DNA from: Spongospora subterranea
Lineage: Eukaryota > Endomyxa > Phytomyxea > Plasmodiophorida > Plasmodiophoridae
DNA length: 64,000 nt
Assembly (NCBI GenBank): GCA_900404475.1
Contig: OUQQ01000002.1
Span: 9,727-73,726 of the forward strand
Direction of reading: 5' to 3'
The notes beneath the pieces were generated by a model that was not told the origin of the DNA, searched no databases, and was given only the letters and a program-made list of their open reading frames with translations. Shown one piece after another: positions 47,111-58,367 of the stretch. The translations under genes and the position numbers were made by a program. How positions within the stretch are numbered: the first letter of the stretch is position 1; every line of letters begins with the position of its first letter.

Positions 47111-49771
47111 TCAAAAACGTGATTGTTTCATCAACAGCCTAAATGCTTCGCATTGCACCGATGCCTTTTTAACTGAGATACAGGATAGTTGCAGCCTAGG
47201 AAGAGCCACCGTCGAAAAGTGTGATTTTCCGATCATCACTTCCAAATTTTTCCAAGGCGGTTGTGTACCGATATCAGCCCTCGCGCTTGTATTTTCTGGG
47301 AATAATGCTCTGGCGTAGACTATAAGATCTCGATGAGCCTTGTTGATGAACAACTCAGAAAGCTCTTGGATAAACCCATTACCATTGGGGTCATCTCTCG
47401 ATTTGGAGGAGGAATCCACAGGGCGATTAATTGTATAGTGGAAATTTCGGTTTGCGTCCGAAGATCCACGAAGCTTTTTCATTAAGTTTTCGTCAATGTG
47501 TGGAACGACAGCCCATGCAGACTCGCCCTCCAACATTAAAGTCGCCTGACCACTCCCATCGTCAATTACAGTAGACAGCTTGAACGAACTGATTTCATGA
47601 TCGTTTGACGGAGCCCATTGCAGTGTTAAGGAAGTAATAAACGCAATACGAGCGACAATGCGAAAAATTCGAGAAGTTACAGTTGCATAGCAATACGACC
47701 GTATTGATTGTAGTGATGTTGTTGTGATATCTGAGTAATAATCACGAGAACTTGTCGGTTGGGGAAGTGAACTGCACTGATCTGGTACGAACAACACGGT
47801 CTCAGATGAACCAGAAAGGCAAACTTTCCCAATTTTCGTGATATGGCGAAAAATTCGATACACATTAACGGTCCGCCCAATTAATACATTCAGTGGAAGA
47901 CGACGAAGATCGACCGGTATGTAAGCGTGTAAAGTTTGAATAGAGTCCAAGCTTTGAAGCGTTAAGACTAAGGTTGCCGAATTCTGCATCGAACAATCCG
48001 GACGAATTACTTTTTCAACGACAGCTGCTTTGAGTGAAACAATTGCATTGAGGGCCTTGTCTGATACAGATACATCAAGAAGCTTATCTACACTGTCTAA
48101 CAAGTCGGGATCCGGATGCTTCAAGAGAGAAATTTCGCTGTCATTATCCGCCATGAACGTAGGAAACGGTCCGATCTTCAAATCTTTGGTTGAGCAATCA
48201 ACAGCATCTAGTGGAATAATGCCAACGAACCGATACAAACCGTCAACAAAGAGATAAGGTTCAATTGCACAAGCCATTCCTCTGAACACCACAATAACCC
48301 TTGACGAGCTATCGTGATCCATATCGATCAGAGCAGAGAAACGAGTTGTAGAAGTGATGGAGCTAGGGAATATTTGCCGAATGCAACCGGCGAGGGTGCA
48401 GCGATCTGGTGCCATAGGGCGAGATTTGGCAGGAGAAGAAACGAAAGTGCAAGATGAAAGCGAGAATATGGCGTATATAGCTCCATCATCTACGAGACCG
48501 AAATTGTCGGTGACGATTGGCACGCCAATTGCATTGATGGAGATGTCGGAAACATGGCACCGGATTCGCCCTTTCTTGGAATCAGTCAGTATTAATGCTC
48601 CAGTATTACGATCTGTTGATATTATGCCACTTAACAATTGGCGGTTCTTGGACCACATAACCCGATCACAGCCCATCTCGGACATATCTGGTTCCAAAAT
48701 GTTTACGAGGTCAGCGATGAACGAGACAGCACGAATCGGATGGCTCAACAATAAACTTGGATGAGGAACCAGTTTGCAATTGCCATGATTGACAAATTCA
48801 ATGAAATGAGATCGCTGATATTCAGTTACAGGATAAGGTTGGGGACCACAAATGATATCTAAACAGATACAGCCGCCCCGACCATTGTCAAGAAACAGCG
48901 CTGCACTAGAGCAATGGCTCCGAAATTGTGCCTTCAAAATTAGCAATGTTCGGGATAAACGAACGCTCCATGAAAGATTGAGCCGTTCACAAAATTTCGC
49001 TATCGCTGTACGACGCCATGGTATACTTGGTGTCAATGATGGCGCTACAGCGACAATTTCCAGTGTGCTGTATGTGCATAAACCCAAGATCATGGTACTA
49101 TCGCCATCATATATTCGATGGACATTATGCAGCAACACAATTGCCCCGACTCGTACGCCAATACCAAAATGTAGACAGGAGGGAAGAGAGTGTGTGAAAT
49201 GCACATTTACGCTGTGGTCCAGTTCGAATACACCATCCAACAATTGAGCTGTAACCTTGCCTTGATATGTTAACGTACAGTGAACCATCTCAGGAAACAC
49301 GTTGTCGGAATAGATTTGGAACTTCACCTTCGCATCAGTTTGCTCTTGAGATGCTATTAATTGACTCTTAGAGTTTGCTAGCAAAACAGACATTTCATTG
49401 CCATGTGAATATCTGACAATCTTGACTCTAGCATTTAACAACTTGTATCTGGAGCCGACCTTGATAAATGGACGATAATTAAGCGAATCCTCGGAAAAAA
49501 CGATGAACGCAGACGAATGATTGTTCACACTGCAGATAGCTTCAATCAAGAACATGGCTTCCGACTTGAACATCCTGCTCAAAGCAGCGACGACAAACGA
49601 CACCGACACAGTACCATGAGATGGAAGCGGACGAGAGCATTGTTCAAGGGTCATGAAAGGCTCTGACGGGCTCCGTTCAATGTGAACTGAGGAGCAGGTT
49701 ATCGGGATGGCTGCAGTCGCGTCAACCTGGAAATCAACCGTTAACATCGTAATAATCGGCTGATGGGCCAT
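47111..49771 (-). CDS. Large intronless protein resembling CTC1 (CST telomere complex)
   Basis: One uninterrupted frame of 886 residues, striking in a region where most genes have introns every few hundred bases. It has no membrane segment or coiled coil. The pattern of short beta-rich blocks suggests serial OB folds: FIKVGSRYKLLNARVKIVRY, then GALILTDSKKGRIRCHVSDI, ALIDMDHDSSSRVIVVFRGM, LFVDGLYRFVGIIPLDAV, and near the C-terminus SFKLSTVIDDGSGQATLML followed by EGESAWAVV. This last block is the typical OB core (D-D-G-S-G-x-A) seen in RPA, STN1 and CTC1. CTC1, the scaffold of the CST complex that helps fill in telomere C-strands, has this length scale and seven OB folds. The identification is by fold pattern only; another multi-OB protein such as an RPA1 or BRCA2-type relative is possible. 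Confidence 0.5.
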   Translation of the reverse strand: MAHQPIITMLTVDFQVDATAAIPITCSSVHIERSPSEPFMTLEQCSRPLPSHGTVSVSFVVAALSRMFKSEAMFLIEAICSVNNHSSAFIVFSEDSLNYRPFIKVGSRYKLLNARVKIVRYSHGNEMSVLLANSKSQLIASQEQTDAKVKFQIYSDNVFPEMVHCTLTYQGKVTAQLLDGVFELDHSVNVHFTHSLPSCLHFGIGVRVGAIVLLHNVHRIYDGDSTMILGLCTYSTLEIVAVAPSLTPSIPWRRTAIAKFCERLNLSWSVRLSRTLLILKAQFRSHCSSAALFLDNGRGGCICLDIICGPQPYPVTEYQRSHFIEFVNHGNCKLVPHPSLLLSHPIRAVSFIADLVNILEPDMSEMGCDRVMWSKNRQLLSGIISTDRNTGALILTDSKKGRIRCHVSDISINAIGVPIVTDNFGLVDDGAIYAIFSLSSCTFVSSPAKSRPMAPDRCTLAGCIRQIFPSSITSTTRFSALIDMDHDSSSRVIVVFRGMACAIEPYLFVDGLYRFVGIIPLDAVDCSTKDLKIGPFPTFMADNDSEISLLKHPDPDLLDSVDKLLDVSVSDKALNAIVSLKAAVVEKVIRPDCSMQNSATLVLTLQSLDSIQTLHAYIPVDLRRLPLNVLIGRTVNVYRIFRHITKIGKVCLSGSSETVLFVPDQCSSLPQPTSSRDYYSDITTTSLQSIRSYCYATVTSRIFRIVARIAFITSLTLQWAPSNDHEISSFKLSTVIDDGSGQATLMLEGESAWAVVPHIDENLMKKLRGSSDANRNFHYTINRPVDSSSKSRDDPNGNGFIQELSELFINKAHRDLIVYARALFPENTSARADIGTQPPWKNLEVMIGKSHFSTVALPRLQLSCISVKKASVQCEAFRLLMKQSRF

Positions 49772-49965
49772 AGGACCTCGAGGTATGGCTTGTCATTGAT
49801 GAGCAATAAGTTCCATGATGGTAATATAGCCCATTGACCAAATAAATAAAGTGAAGATGCGGTTATAATTGAAAGTACCGATCCACTATGATCACAGGCT
49901 TTGGCTAAACCGGAACTGGAGTCGAACTCAAATTTACATATAATGACAACGTTCCGATCTTCAGA

Positions 49966-50199
49966 CTAAACACTGGCGTGAACATGAACGACGAATGATT
50001 TTGGCAATGCTGCAATTAATATTACTCGGATTGGGCTTAGCCGCGATATCAGATCGAATACGGTGACAACGATCGGTTCGCCAGGAAAAGAATCACTAAT
50101 GAACCGAGTACACAATGACAGCTCTGAACCTGTGCATCGGCAGCACGTAACGCCCCTATCTCTAAGAGCCGACGATATGGCCTGTTCCCAGTTAAACAT
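49966..50199 (-). CDS. Small hypothetical protein
   Basis: An open frame of 77 residues (MFNWEQAISSALRDRGVTCC), with four cysteines in the N-terminal half and a hydrophobic stretch (IVVTVFDLISRLSPIRVILI). It lies upstream of the CTC1-like gene on the same strand. No family is recognised. It may instead be an exon of an unrecognised gene. Confidence 0.33.
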   Translation of the reverse strand: MFNWEQAISSALRDRGVTCCRCTGSELSLCTRFISDSFPGEPIVVTVFDLISRLSPIRVILIAALPKSFVVHVHASV

Positions 50200-50730
50200 A
50201 TGAATCCAGGAACTGGCGTTGCTCCACGAAAGATTTGGTCAATTGCTGCCCTGTTATATTCATGTCTGGCAGTACATGCTGGCGGAACCCTTTATCATCA
50301 CAGTGACCGTGTCATGCGAAGGTCTATAACTTCAAGTCGCGAAAATCCCAATTATTGCTCAACATGACTGCATGTTACATGATTGACAGAGAGGGGTGTA
50401 TATGGACCGGCAAGGTGTTACACTACAGTACTGACAAAGTGGTTGGCGGTAGCCGGCTGGTGTTTCACTACGGCAAGGTAATACATGTTTCAGGGAGGCC
50501 TTCTCTGTGAAACACTCGGGTCTTTGCAGTTCCGAATTGCAACAACGCCATTAGTTGTTCCAAGATCATTATTACTTTATTGACGATTATTCGGGTAAGA
50601 TTAAAGCGAAAAACTGCTTCAATAGTGAACAAGCAAAGCTAATGTTGAGTCATCCACTACTAGTAGATATTGGAGAACGTTAGCAAATGAGAGAACTGGA
50701 ATGAAAATGGGTTCGAGCTGATAAACAGTA
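50200..50730. other. Spacer, nothing supported
   Basis: Contains ctacagtactgac and ggcggtagccggctgg near 50425-50460, words similar to those in the 11.4 and 40.0 kb spacers. No gene. Confidence 0.35.
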
Positions 50731-51894
50731 CTAAGAAAGTTGCTTATTGATTATCAAATTGGTGATGGACGTTGTTTCACGTGCTTGTTCAACGAGCTGA
50801 ATGGCTTCAACAGTGACCGGGTCGTGAACTCCAATCGTTTGCGAAAGAAACCGAGCTGCCAGATCCAGAGATTCATAAGCGCTACGCTTGTTTAAGTACA
50901 GGCGAAGCTTGCCCAGTTTTAGATGACAAAGCCCAAGTTGAATAGGGCTGTGATTATAAGCGATGTCTGGATTGATATCGGCTAAAGCTTCTTCAGCTCC
51001 ACGATAATCACCCTCATCCAAACATCGCAAAAAACTTTCATTTCCTTTGATGGCAGAAGATATAATGGTTTGTAGCTCTTCGGGTTCTAGCGAGGTGCAG
51101 GATGAGCAAACGCACACAAAATGATACCGCTCTTGAAGCTGTTGACGGCGAACACGTTGGATTTGACAAATATCAATGTACGCGATTGTGATTTCAGATC
51201 CGCTTGACACAGGACGTATTGTTTTCAGAATTGCTTCAGCGGGATTCAATCTGAACGTGACGATCGCGTTGGGAGCGCAATCATGATTGACATACGATAG
51301 AGGTGGGAGATATAGGCCAGTACCGATCCCTTGAAGTTCGCCGTCACAAATCGTGAAGGAATTGGTATCGATACGGGCAAACTGAATGGACAATGATTCC
51401 ACCGTATATGGATGGTGTGTACCATGGATTGTGGACAACATGCTGAGCAATATAACCGACATATGGGTAAACTGATCTTTCAGACGTCCGATCGAAACAT
51501 CACAATTGGGACGCAAATCAACTAAAGGGTCAACCAGGATGGGGTTCTGGCAGATTATACGGAATAATAAGATAATGGTTGAGTTGGGGGCGACATTATC
51601 AGGAATTCGGGCCTTATTCAGTGCTTTACACTCGAATTTATGCATCGACCACGATTTCTTTTGACAGGTTTTTGAACAGAAATACGCCCATCGACAGGAA
51701 GAACAGCGGTGCAGTTGCGATCCAGTTGATACATTCCAGCAATGGCAACACCGTCTTGACACTTCGCTGGCTGTTAACGATTTGGCTAGGGGGGCTGACG
51801 AATAGAGAACGGTTCCTGTGGGGATCGATTTCTTGGCAACAAGATAACGACCGCGGTCTTGATCGAAACCTTGTTTGAACAAGTAATCGCGCAT
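50731..51894 (-). CDS. SMYD-type SET/MYND domain protein
   Basis: The ATG at 51894 (MRDYLFKQGFDQDRGRYLVA) gives 387 residues with no intron. The split SET domain begins GRYLVAKKSIPTGTVLYSS, is interrupted by a MYND zinc finger (CCHCWNVSTGSQLHRCSSC, then YFCSKTCQKKSWSMHKFEC), and resumes with ILLSMLSTIH, GTGLYLPPLSYVNHDCAPNA (the NHxCxPN cofactor and substrate motif), GSEITIAYID and a post-SET CVCSSC. A C-terminal helical part (YRGAEEALADINPDIAY, LGLCHLKLGKLRLYLNK) is the TPR-like region of SMYD proteins. SMYD proteins methylate lysines on histones or cytosolic proteins. The same frame stays open upstream to 52215 without a stop. Confidence 0.85.
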   Translation of the reverse strand: MRDYLFKQGFDQDRGRYLVAKKSIPTGTVLYSSAPLAKSLTASEVSRRCCHCWNVSTGSQLHRCSSCRWAYFCSKTCQKKSWSMHKFECKALNKARIPDNVAPNSTIILLFRIICQNPILVDPLVDLRPNCDVSIGRLKDQFTHMSVILLSMLSTIHGTHHPYTVESLSIQFARIDTNSFTICDGELQGIGTGLYLPPLSYVNHDCAPNAIVTFRLNPAEAILKTIRPVSSGSEITIAYIDICQIQRVRRQQLQERYHFVCVCSSCTSLEPEELQTIISSAIKGNESFLRCLDEGDYRGAEEALADINPDIAYNHSPIQLGLCHLKLGKLRLYLNKRSAYESLDLAARFLSQTIGVHDPVTVEAIQLVEQARETTSITNLIINKQLS

Positions 51895-52378
51895 AGGAAA
51901 CAATGGATCTGTGGGCAGGCGATGGACAAATGACAGGATATGTAGACAGTGATTGATGATTGAGCCAGGGTTACTCAGTAAATCAATCAACGGCAGGCAA
52001 GGGGCAACCCGCCGAAAATGCGATCGGGGAAGGGATTGCGGACCAATCAGATCCGGATCGGTCAATAATCGCTGACGATCTCCGCCATCCCCCGCAGACA
52101 CAGGAATACTCGATCGCAATCTTAGCCCTATGCCTTTCAGGATCTCCTGAATAATTAAAGCATTGATTCGTAAACTAAAACTATCCTTCGTCAATGAACC
52201 TTTGCCAGTCGGCAAATTTTTGAGTCAGGTGAATCCCCATTTGAGAATTTTGTTTTGATGGTTGTATGAATTCATTATTTGAACTGTGTAGTCGGAATGG
52301 AGATATTGTCGTATAAAAGTATTCAACTAATTTCCAGCTTCGTCTGCAGCTTGCATTGCAGCCTGAAATCAGTTTCAA
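51895..52378 (-). CDS. Coding-like sequence upstream of the SMYD gene, assignment unclear
   Basis: The SMYD frame is open for 107 codons before its likely ATG (LLTDPDLIGPQSLPRSHF, PLIDLLSNPGSIINHCLHIL). Just above it, 52378-52181 encodes MKLISGCNASCRRSWKLVEY ending FADWQRFIDEG. The two could be exons of a separate small gene or an N-terminal extension of SMYD. Splice sites do not settle it. Confidence 0.3.
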
Positions 52379-52406
52379 CTCAAATTCAATTAGGACCTAA
52401 GGTGGG

Positions 52407-53028
52407 TCAGAACTTGACCTGTAGAAACTGCACGAACTCAAAGTAATGGAGTGCTCCAGGATCAGCATTCTCAAATCCACTCATCATATCCTTTATTTGA
52501 GAAGGCAATATCTGTATCATACTGGTGAGAGAAGAAATATTCAGACCAAATTGCCAACCTCTAATTTCATATGGATTAGCAAGCCGCTTTGCAAATCTTT
52601 GGCGCTGATGACCCTTTTGAACAAATATATATTAAGATCGCAAACTGAAATATTGTCAATACTATAACCCATCATGGTCCATGTCCAATAGTGTAAATAT
52701 TTCTCTTGTTTTCATGTGGTCGGGGTGCTCCGTCAAGATCGCTCTACCAACTAATTTTAAAATGGGCCTTAATCTTTCGTGTTGGCCGTTTTGGCAATCG
52801 TCTGGAGTACTTTCAGAATTTCTTGATGTTATTGGCGTTCCGCAGACCTTTTATTGCTGAAGACGATTCTTCTCCATGAACACATACTATACCGTTCTGA
52901 GTTAAGATGGATGTTAGCGAATCCTGCACCTGGAACAGGATCCGATTACGTCTCGCTTCAGGCAAATCATGACACCGCAACTCCATCATGAATGAACTGA
53001 ATGCGTCGAGAAATTGGTCGTCGGCCAT
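52407..53028 (-). CDS. EF-hand protein
   Basis: The start is the ATG at 53028 (MADDQFLDAFSSFMMELRCH). After a short exon, REIFTLLDMDHDG splices (GTTATA...CAAAAG) to VISAKDLQSGLLIHMKLE, giving a canonical EF-hand loop D-M-D-H-D-G-V-I-S-A-K-D. A degenerate second hand follows at the C-terminus (IKDMMSGFENADPGALHYFE, then FVQFLQVKF), which has lost most ligands. The stop is at 52407. About 160-180 residues. This is a calmodulin-superfamily regulator with one functional site by sequence. The second exon (ILKLVGRAILTEHPDHMK) has an uncertain 5' edge. Confidence 0.65.
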
Positions 53029-53535
53029 TGCCAGAGGTGATCAGCAAGATGCAATGATAGCTGGTACCGGTTCGTCCATAAGTGATTTCCAACTGTACTT
53101 GGGACGCTCAATCGACCTAATTCAGCATGTGCATGCAGTTCTGACAGAATCAATTGCTATTTTGAATGCCGGATTTTCGATGCGAGTGTATCAGGTCGAG
53201 AAAAGTGGTTGAGAGTGGGGCGGTGATGTTATTTTATGAAGCGGTGTGGCTTTGCGGCCACCAGAGTTTGCCGCGAGTGTTTGAAAACGAACCAGACCTT
53301 TTTTCAAGTGTTTACGGTAACGGTACCGGTGGCGATAGCATGAAAGTATCGAGTTATTTTGGGGATTAAGGTACAAATAAACAAGACATTGCCTGGTGGA
53401 AATTTATCGCTAACCATAACTTCATCAAGGCATACAGTATGAGTGTCTTTTTACAAGTCATATTTAACCAGCTCATTTTTGGTCGAAGTTCGCAAACCCG
53501 GTTAACCGTGGTGCTTTATTTCTTACTGTATCAGG
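53029..53535. other. Spacer, nothing supported
   Basis: Frames at 52988-53212 and 53166-53369 (plus) overlap the divergent EF-hand start and have no family signal. ggtaacggtaccggtggcg near 53317-53335 is a short palindrome-rich stretch. Confidence 0.3.
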
Positions 53536-54528
53536 TTACGTAATTGCTTGATAAAGAATAGCGAGCGTTTGTTGGGCAATTTCTTGATCAGCACCCTCTG
53601 TTGATAATTCCTGAACAGTGTCCTGAAAATGTTTATAAATACAAACAGACTCACACTACCTCAACCCTTTTAAGAGTATTGTAGATTTGCTCTTTTTTTT
53701 TCATGAGTATAGCGGTTTTTGCCATAGATTCTTCAAATTGTGATAATCGCATGATAATATCCGTTTTCATAGCTGTGATTAACGATGATGCGTCTTGTCC
53801 CGCATCTGGGTTCAAAGTATCAGCCGTATCGCGCTGCATTTCTCTTGCCTCGAATTCACACTTGCGAAGCTCCTCCGACAGTTCCGCATCTGTGTGATTC
53901 CTATTTGCGATGTGATTACGTTGTTGCTCTTGAGCGTGGATACGGAATTCCAAAGCTCTAACGGAAAAGTCGATATTTATGACCATTCATTTCTAGAAAC
54001 ATATTCAATCTAAACCTATATTTTTCGGTAGCAGAATCTAATTTTCCAATTAATTCGATCCAGCACCACTTCAAGAATTCGTAGTTTTCAGTAGCTGAGC
54101 CTTCTGCTATTTCATGAACTGTTCGAAAGTCAGGACCGCCTATGTGTATGATTCAGAACTTACCCGGGAATCTTCTAGTTATTCCTAATTTTCCCAGAAC
54201 TTTTTCGACAATGGTAAGATTTTTCAAAACTTGGCGCTTTGTTTGGGCTTTGAACTCCAGCCGATGCATTGGGACTACGTCGCTTGATAGAAAGCAAGCG
54301 TGTAATATCTGGGCATATCCGACACCTTTCCGTAGAATGAGCAAAATTATATCTAAAAGAAGTCAGGATACTAACCATCATGAAAATCGCTCAACGAAGT
54401 ATAATCTGTTTCAAGAAATTTATTCGCAGCAGAGAGGAGCTACATGGTGATCAATAGTTTTTCTAATTGTTACAAAGGGTGATAAAAACCTGATCTCTGC
54501 CTATTTTGGGCTGCCTAATCTTGACCAT
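53536..54528 (-). CDS. EB1-family (MAPRE) microtubule plus-end binding protein
   Basis: The exons begin at the ATG at 54528 (MVKIRQPKIGRDQ) and continue LLSAANKFLETDYTSLSDFH, then VGYAQILHACFLSSDVVPMH, FKAQTKRQVLKNLTIVEKVL and GKLGITRRFPG, then ATENYEFLKWCWIELIGKL. This is the EB-type calponin-homology fold; the last block corresponds to the DN-(F/L)-EF-(L/V)-QW-F signature of EB1. A coiled-coil segment follows (VRALEFRIHAQEQQRNHIAN, FEESMAKTAILMKKKEQIYN) and the last exon DTVQELSTEGADQEI ends AILYQAIT at 53536. EB proteins track growing microtubule plus ends and are found at flagellar tips and basal bodies. The coiled coil sits where the EB homology dimer domain should be, but no EEY/F tail is present. 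Confidence 0.68.
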
Positions 54529-54911
54529 TTTCTAGATAATGATTATTGTGCAGCTGTGACAAAACAGGGTTGCAGTCGTAGACAGTCTGATCTCCACCTG
54601 TTCAGTGCCAATCTTGAATCACGCAAAGACATTTGATTGATCAATAACAAGGACAGCTTTCTGTTTGCCTATCCGCAATCACTTCAATTGGATACATTCA
54701 GTCTACAGCTTTTCGCACGTCCATGCCGCATTCGACTAAGAAATGGGTACGAGGGCAGCTGGGGCGGCAAGACATTTCATGAAAGCGTTCAGTTTATCGA
54801 CATACATATACGTAACGAGTTCGCAAATTCGGGTGCACCTTATGAACGTGAAATCCGAAATACTACCTTTTTTCATAGTGGAAAAAATTGAATGTCGATA
54901 AAAATTTCATT
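54529..54911 (+). other. Coding-like segment, gene not resolved
   Basis: A plus-strand frame from about 54643 to 54891 (DSFLFAYPQSLQLDTFSLQL, then GSWGGKTFHESVQFIDIHIR) is open for 84 codons but lacks an ATG and a convincing upstream exon. Confidence 0.28.
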
Positions 54912-56543
54912 TCACGACGAATTTAGTCGCTTAGGGTTGATCAGAAGTATGACAATGAGAACAACCGATGCCACAGCCGCAGAAATCGCTAGATATATGG
55001 CAAAAAGCATATCCCGCCGGAAGCTGGCTGCACGTTCGGCGAGCCTAAAACCGTACGAAAGTTAGAAAAGAACATAGTGCGATACGAAATATCTTGCCGA
55101 GGAACAGCACGACTTAACATATCGCATTGCATATACAATCTAGACGACTGTACAATTTTCGAGTGTTTTTGAAATAGACTCCATTGCTGAAACGTGTAAG
55201 AACAGGTTTTTCATCAAAATGAGACTACTGACTTGGGCATCAAATGAAAAAACAGTTTTGTCAAGCTTAGCCAGCTGACCCTGAAGGTTTTCCAGGTAGG
55301 GCCTAGTCCTTTCCAACAGAGATTGGACAGACGCACTCAATAGCCGTTGTCTCACAGCAATTGATTGTAAACGGGACATCAAGACCGAATATGCAGAACC
55401 ATGGTCGCTTGTCTGTAAGGGCTCTAGAACTGCTATTCAGCACATGGTTACGCATTGGCGATTTGCTACCTGCAACATCCCATAAAACGCTGAGTTCGGC
55501 TTGCGCCTGCTGTGATATTGACGAAAATGGTTCAGCAAGCATAGAGTCCGACGATAACGTTGTTCTTAAATTGGAAACCGGACAGATATCCTACGCCGAT
55601 ATGAAAAACAGATTTCCTGTTCAAACGATTAGGCGTGTGAGAACCTTCCCAATATCTCTAAGGCCAATAGGCTGAGGAGTTTTCAATACATGATGACGGA
55701 AATTTACGAGCATTTCAATGTCGGCATTTGATTCATCAAGCGGTGTCCTAGTGATGATTGCGTCAGTTTAAAATTACACATCTCTAAGGGAATATACCAC
55801 GCAGGCTGTAAAGCTGGAACGCCAAAGACTTGAATATTAGTCAACGTACAAACTCTTGCACGGTCGTGTACTGATAAAATACGGATTTTGATAAATCTGA
55901 AACTGTATTACTAAAGTTTTCCTGATACAGATGTTAACTACCTATATATGTGCGAAGTTGTGATATCGAACAATTGAGGGTTCCGGGTTTTCTGCATATT
56001 GACTACCGCCAAAAGAGTGAATTTTTCTGCTGGCCAAGACTTACTCGCTGAAACCTAGGTCGAGCAGCATGGGTTTTTCCATCAGAAATAATGAGGCCAG
56101 ATAACATCCAATTGAGTATACAACTCGCCTCAATTCGGTTTGGAAACGTTGAGTAGAACTCCAAATTTTGTAATGATATTGTTTTGGGTGTGACATCTGA
56201 CAGCATCTGTGAATTCCGCATTTACAAATAAAAATTTGCTATCCATACCTTCACTTAACTGAATCACAAGCCATTGAACGTAGCGGTTTCTGCGTTCAAT
56301 CATCAAATATCGGTCCGGATCTACACTCAAACAATTCTAGGAAAGATGCATTAGTTTTAACACAGAAGAGCGAGACGCCTGCACCGATCGAGATGATACC
56401 TGAGGAGTTGACGCGCCGGGACTTGATGTTAGAACTTTGGCACCTGCCCCCGAAGAGGCAAAATTGAATGATCCTAACCCTGTGTTGGACTCTGCTGCAA
56501 TCAGCCCGACGGAAACTACCCATGCCAGAAAATAACTGATCAT
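54912..56543 (-). CDS. KAR5/GEX1/Brambleberry-like nuclear-fusion protein
   Basis: The ATG at 56543 opens a signal peptide (MISYFLAWVVSVGLIAAES) and a Ser/Gly-rich linker. The next exon, NCLSVDPDRYLMIERRNRYV then QWLVIQ, joins (donor GTTAAG, acceptor TTCACAG) to CCQMSHPKQYHYKIWSSTQR, FQTELRRVVYSIGCYLASLF. The cysteine-rich arrangement C-x-D-x-DR ... Q-x2-C ... W-x-x-x-x-x-F-x-x-x-R-x-V-x-x-x-x-C matches the N-terminal domain of KAR5-type proteins. Downstream is a coiled coil (RQRLLSASVQSLLERTRPYL, ENLQGQLAKLDKTVFSFDAQ), and the last exon has a membrane anchor (MLFAIYLAISAAVASVVLIV) ending NPKRLNSS. This is the KAR5 layout: lumenal signal, Cys-rich domain, coiled coil, C-terminal helix. These proteins act in the nuclear envelope/ER for karyogamy. 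Middle exons are not fully resolved. Confidence 0.55.
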
Positions 56544-56677
56544 CTTGCTATAGGTAATTGTTATTTATCTCATTCATTGACGGTAAATGGACCATCTATT
56601 GTCCTTTATCTTATCTACACCTGGAACATGAGCACCAGTTACTACTTACTGTACACGGGGATTAATCTGTAAACACT

Positions 56678-56777
56678 NNNNNNNNNNNNNNNNNNNNNNN
56701 NNNNNNNNNNNNNNNNNNNNNNNNNNNNNNNNNNNNNNNNNNNNNNNNNNNNNNNNNNNNNNNNNNNNNNNNNNNNN
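56678..56777. other. Assembly gap (100 N)
   Basis: A run of exactly 100 N, the usual placeholder for a gap of unknown size, in the spacer between the KAR5-like and enoyl-CoA hydratase genes. Confidence 0.95.
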
Positions 56778-56868
56778 TGGCTGTTGATTGTTCAACACGG
56801 TGTAGCTTTCAAACAATTTTGGGGCTATTGCAGCGAAATAATACGTCATACACTGATGAGGTTGTGTT

Positions 56869-57943
<1,075 letters not shown>

Positions 57944-57989
57944 GATCTCGGAACAAGACTGATGAGCAGTTTGAAGGAAATTGCTCAGT

Positions 57990-58320
57990 GAGGAACTAAG
58001 AATGGGGAGGGGGGCAGTACAGTGAATAGGGATAGCGGTAATAAATAAATAACTGTTGAGTGTTGACCCAACTCCCAAGGGGTAATGGAATAGCGTAATG
58101 GGAGAGGCCAAGGGGTAAGGGCCAAATTGGTAAGGGATCAAGAGGATAGGTGGCAAAGGGGCCAGGGCTCAAAAGGGCAGGACTAGCGATATGGGCAATA
58201 GGATTAATTGGAGAAGGGAAGAGGTAAGGGAAAGGGTTCAAGGGACAGGTGGCAAATGGGCAGGACTGGCAATGGAAGAGGGGCAAGGAATAATGGGACA
58301 ATTGACACATGGGCAGTCAC
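57990..58320. repeat. Purine-rich low-complexity tract
   Basis: About 330 bp rich in AAGGG, GGGCA and GGTAAGGG words on the plus strand (for example gggcaaggaataatggg), very poor in C. It lies upstream of the hydratase gene. The minus strand is correspondingly pyrimidine-rich, so open frames there (58204-58395) are compositional. Confidence 0.6.
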
Positions 58321-58367
58321 TAAAAGCGAATCATCAATAAATAAAATGTTTGATCCTGCCCGTCTGG

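Noticed and set aside
48354..49247. Plus-strand frames of 131-136 codons
   Set aside because: Opposite the 886-codon CTC1-like frame, with no independent support.
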